Assembly (NCBI GenBank): GCA_002344965.1
Contig: DDUU01000051.1
Location: forward strand, 204,725-268,724
Reading direction: 5' to 3'
Length of the DNA: 64,000 nt
DNA from: Candidatus Tepidiaquacellales bacterium UBA2330
GTDB taxonomy: Bacteria; Bacteroidota; Ignavibacteria; Tepidaquicellales; Tepidaquicellaceae
Of this stretch, positions 62,276-64,000 are shown piece by piece (position 1 is the stretch's first letter; each line of letters begins with the position of its first letter). The notes beneath the pieces are model-generated. The model made no database searches and had not been told where the DNA came from. It saw only the letters and a program-made list of their open reading frames with translations. The translations under genes were made by a program, and so were the position numbers.

Positions 62276-63613
62276 TTAAAGCAAATTGCTTGCAAGCTCT
62301 GCAAGTTCTGATCTTTCGCCTTTCAGTAAATTAACATGAGCGTAAAGCTTCTGACCTTTAAAATGTTCTATTAAATATGAAAGACCGTTTGACTGTGAAT
62401 CAAGATACGGATGATCAATCTGATACACATCACCCGTGAATACCAGTTTGGATCCTTCACCGGCTCTTGTTATAATAGTTTTTATTTCATGAGGAGTAAG
62501 ATTCTGCGCCTCATCCACTATGAAAAAAATTCTTTGCAGACTTCTTCCACGTATGTAACTCAGCGGCTCTATCACAAGCTTCTGATCTTTTATCATCTGT
62601 GCAATGATCTGATGCTGCTTGTCTGTTTCAGAATACTGATCCTGTATGACTTTTATATTATCCCAGAGCGGCTGCATATAAGGAGCAAGCTTATCCTCTA
62701 TATCACCCGGCAGATAACCGATATCCTTATTGCTGAGCGGGACAACCGGCCTTGCAATATATATCTGTCTGTAATTTTTTCTCATCTGCAGCGCTGAAGC
62801 AATGGCTAAAAGAGTTTTTCCTGTTCCGGCTTTTCCTGTCATTGACACAAGAGGAATTTCCGTATTTATCAGCGCGTCAGTCGCAAAAGTCTGCTCGGCG
62901 TTGCGGGATTTAATTCCGTATATATCCGTCTTATCGACTTTTCTTAACACTTCGCGGATTGGATCGTAATGCGCCAGCACAGATCTGCTGCTGTTTCTGA
63001 GGATGTAGAATTTGTTCGGCAGTATATCTCCGTTTAACTTTTTTTTAACTGCGTCTATACCGACTTCAAAAGGCGACTGATAAAGTTTCAGTAAAATCTC
63101 ATCATCAAAACTATCTATGAATTCCTTTCCGCTGTATAATTCTTCAACACTTGCAGTCATATCAGTTGTGTAGTCTTCCGCAAGCACGCCAATTGCTTTT
63201 GCCTTCATACGGAGATTTACATCCTTGCTGACGAGTATAACGGATCTGCCTTTGTTTTTATTACTTACATCAAGCGCCGTGCTGAGTATCCTGTGATCAG
63301 GAGTATCGTCAATAAACATTTCCCTGATCTCAGACAAGAGACCTTTTGTAATTGCTATCCGGACTTTTCCTCTGCCTTTGCCCAATGATACTCCGCCGTT
63401 AAACAAAGCCGATCCGGTCATTGAGTCCAGTGTCCTGGCAAATTCCCTGGCGTTCAAATTTATTACCTGACTTCCCCTTTTGAAATGATCCAGCTCTTCA
63501 ATAACTGTCAGCGGGATTATAATGTCATTTTCTTTGAATTGTAAAATACAGGATGAATCATGAAGTATAACGTTTGTATCTAGGATGAAAATCTTAGTAG
63601 ATTTTTTTGGCAT
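62276..63613 (-). CDS. PhoH-family ATPase with N-terminal PIN domain
   Basis: This is a 445-residue protein. The PIN ribonuclease-like domain (1-~135) shows the acidic triad region IFILDTNVILHDSS ... ELDHFKRG ... LVSKDVNLRMKAKAIG. The PhoH domain (~210-440) has Walker A GKAGTGKT near 260-267 and Walker B IFFIVDEAQNLTPHEIKTIITR, with FTGDVYQIDHPYLD following. This PIN-PhoH fusion (PhoH2/YlaK-like) is common and may act in RNA cleavage/unwinding. Single gene, start ATG at 63613. Confidence 0.92.
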   Translation of the reverse strand: MPKKSTKIFILDTNVILHDSSCILQFKENDIIIPLTVIEELDHFKRGSQVINLNAREFARTLDSMTGSALFNGGVSLGKGRGKVRIAITKGLLSEIREMFIDDTPDHRILSTALDVSNKNKGRSVILVSKDVNLRMKAKAIGVLAEDYTTDMTASVEELYSGKEFIDSFDDEILLKLYQSPFEVGIDAVKKKLNGDILPNKFYILRNSSRSVLAHYDPIREVLRKVDKTDIYGIKSRNAEQTFATDALINTEIPLVSMTGKAGTGKTLLAIASALQMRKNYRQIYIARPVVPLSNKDIGYLPGDIEDKLAPYMQPLWDNIKVIQDQYSETDKQHQIIAQMIKDQKLVIEPLSYIRGRSLQRIFFIVDEAQNLTPHEIKTIITRAGEGSKLVFTGDVYQIDHPYLDSQSNGLSYLIEHFKGQKLYAHVNLLKGERSELAELASNLL

Positions 63614-64000
63614 ATAGAATTGGGATTCAGTTTATTCAATTTTCAGAGAACAAATATACTTTATCCCTTTCTTATATGAAATGTAGGTATAATTCATTAA
63701 TGGCGTGTTGGTATTATCAATCATTGCTTCCGTCACAGCTGAGTCTCCCAAACAGAAGTTCAAGCTGAGTCTCCCAAACAGAAGTTCAAGCTGAGTCTCC
63801 CGCACATGCTGTATTTAATTACATTGTGAAACTTGCGCGGGGACTCAGCGCTGATGTATACAGCATTTCTTTCCCATTGAGTCCCCGCACAGAAGTTCAA
63901 GCTGAGTCTACTATCCCATTGAGTCCCCGCACAGAAGTTCAAGCTGAGTCTCCCGCACATGCTGTATTTAATTACATTGAGAAACTTGCGCGGGGACTCA
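63614..64000. other. Non-coding end region with repeats
   Basis: This is 387 bases without a credible gene. The first ~120 bases upstream of the PhoH gene are AT-rich with no recognised signal. The rest is the repeat array at 63738-64000. A 66-codon minus-strand frame across it is a repeat artefact. Confidence 0.6.
63738..64000. repeat. Composite repeat array reaching the end of the window
   Basis: Two 26 bp units GCTGAGTCTCCC... (63738-63763 and 63764-63789) are identical. A 58 bp block (63790-63847) recurs at 63943-64000 with one difference (TTGTGAAAC against TTGAGAAAC). Between them, a ~38 bp block beginning TCCCATTGAGTCCCCGC and ending in GCTGAGTC occurs twice (near 63871 and 63914). The 58 bp block is bounded by TGAGTCTCCCGC and GCGGGGACTCA, which are imperfect inverted repeats. 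The array continues past 64000. Confidence 0.85.

Noticed and set aside
63760..63960. 66-codon minus-strand frame with repeated CGRLSLNFC
   Set aside because: It lies wholly inside the repeat array and reflects the repeat units.
1..64000. Prophage, integrase, transposase, defence or secondary-metabolite cluster
   Set aside because: No gene with the required motifs was found; the accessory character of the window rests on T9SS cargo genes and repeats only.

Overview
The window looks like a chromosomal segment of an AT-rich (roughly one third GC by eye) member of the Bacteroidota/Chlorobi group, most likely an Ignavibacteria-type organism. Evidence: at least five secreted proteins end in a type IX secretion (T9SS) C-terminal sorting domain (NYPNPFNP ... 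SGVYFYKL ... MMLIK). Families typical of that group are present (DUF4199, VPS10/BNR and YCF48 repeat proteins, ASPIC/UnbV, DUF1028). Most genes lack a clear Shine-Dalgarno sequence, and several start with TTG. I see no prophage, integrase, transposase, rRNA or CRISPR array; only one tRNA (Pro, TGG) was recognised.

Layout. 1-465: tail of a carotenoid biosynthesis (CruF-like) gene. 524-6094 (minus): small membrane protein, then a purine/pyrimidine operon S51 peptidase-NTF2 fusion > purT > methyltransferase > the C-terminal half of carB. 6.3-10.7 kb: TPR protein, polyphosphate kinase 2, SDR oxidoreductase, unknown helical protein. 10.9-12.7 kb: FG-GAP/ASPIC secreted protein. 13.0-17.0 kb (minus): small housekeeping and unknown genes. 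17.3-19.7 kb: ECF-type sigma factor, and a YCF48 protein with a dockerin-like tail. 19.8-20.5 kb: a degenerate tandem-repeat array. 20.6-30.7 kb: DinB, adenine deaminase, GNAT, M61 peptidase, DUF1028 protein, and a 1259-residue fused flavoprotein resembling NfnB+NfnA. 30.7-37.0 kb (minus): small Cys-rich protein, Na+/Ca2+ antiporter, rhomboid protease, class-2 PyrD, tRNA-Pro, VPS10 protein. 37.0-38.2 kb: a 1.2 kb AT-rich non-coding stretch before mnmG. 38.2-50.8 kb: mnmG, CitE-like protein, unknown helical protein, PgeF, MFS exporter, M50 protease, CPBP protease-cdsA operon, thioredoxin, phosphoglycerate mutase, HAD. 50.9-56.4 kb: a cluster of T9SS cargo genes, one with a decayed sorting domain. 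56.5-63.6 kb: YpfJ-like metallopeptidase, DUF3298 protein, EamA transporter, GNAT, HAD phosphatase, DEAD-box helicase, PIN-PhoH protein. 63.7 kb to the end: another repeat array that runs off the window.

Functional links. CarB (half), PyrD, PurT and adenine deaminase cover nucleotide synthesis and salvage. CdsA and PgeF belong to the envelope. The T9SS cargo proteins (BNR, FG-GAP, reprolysin-like protease) are the surface/secreted layer. The most distinctive content is three families of dispersed or tandem palindromic repeats, the split carB, the Nfn-like fusion, the decayed sorting domain at 56.1-56.4 kb, and two adjacent genes whose conserved N-termini lie upstream of any ATG/GTG/TTG start. 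No new multi-gene system (defence, secretion or biosynthetic cluster) could be demonstrated from the sequence alone.
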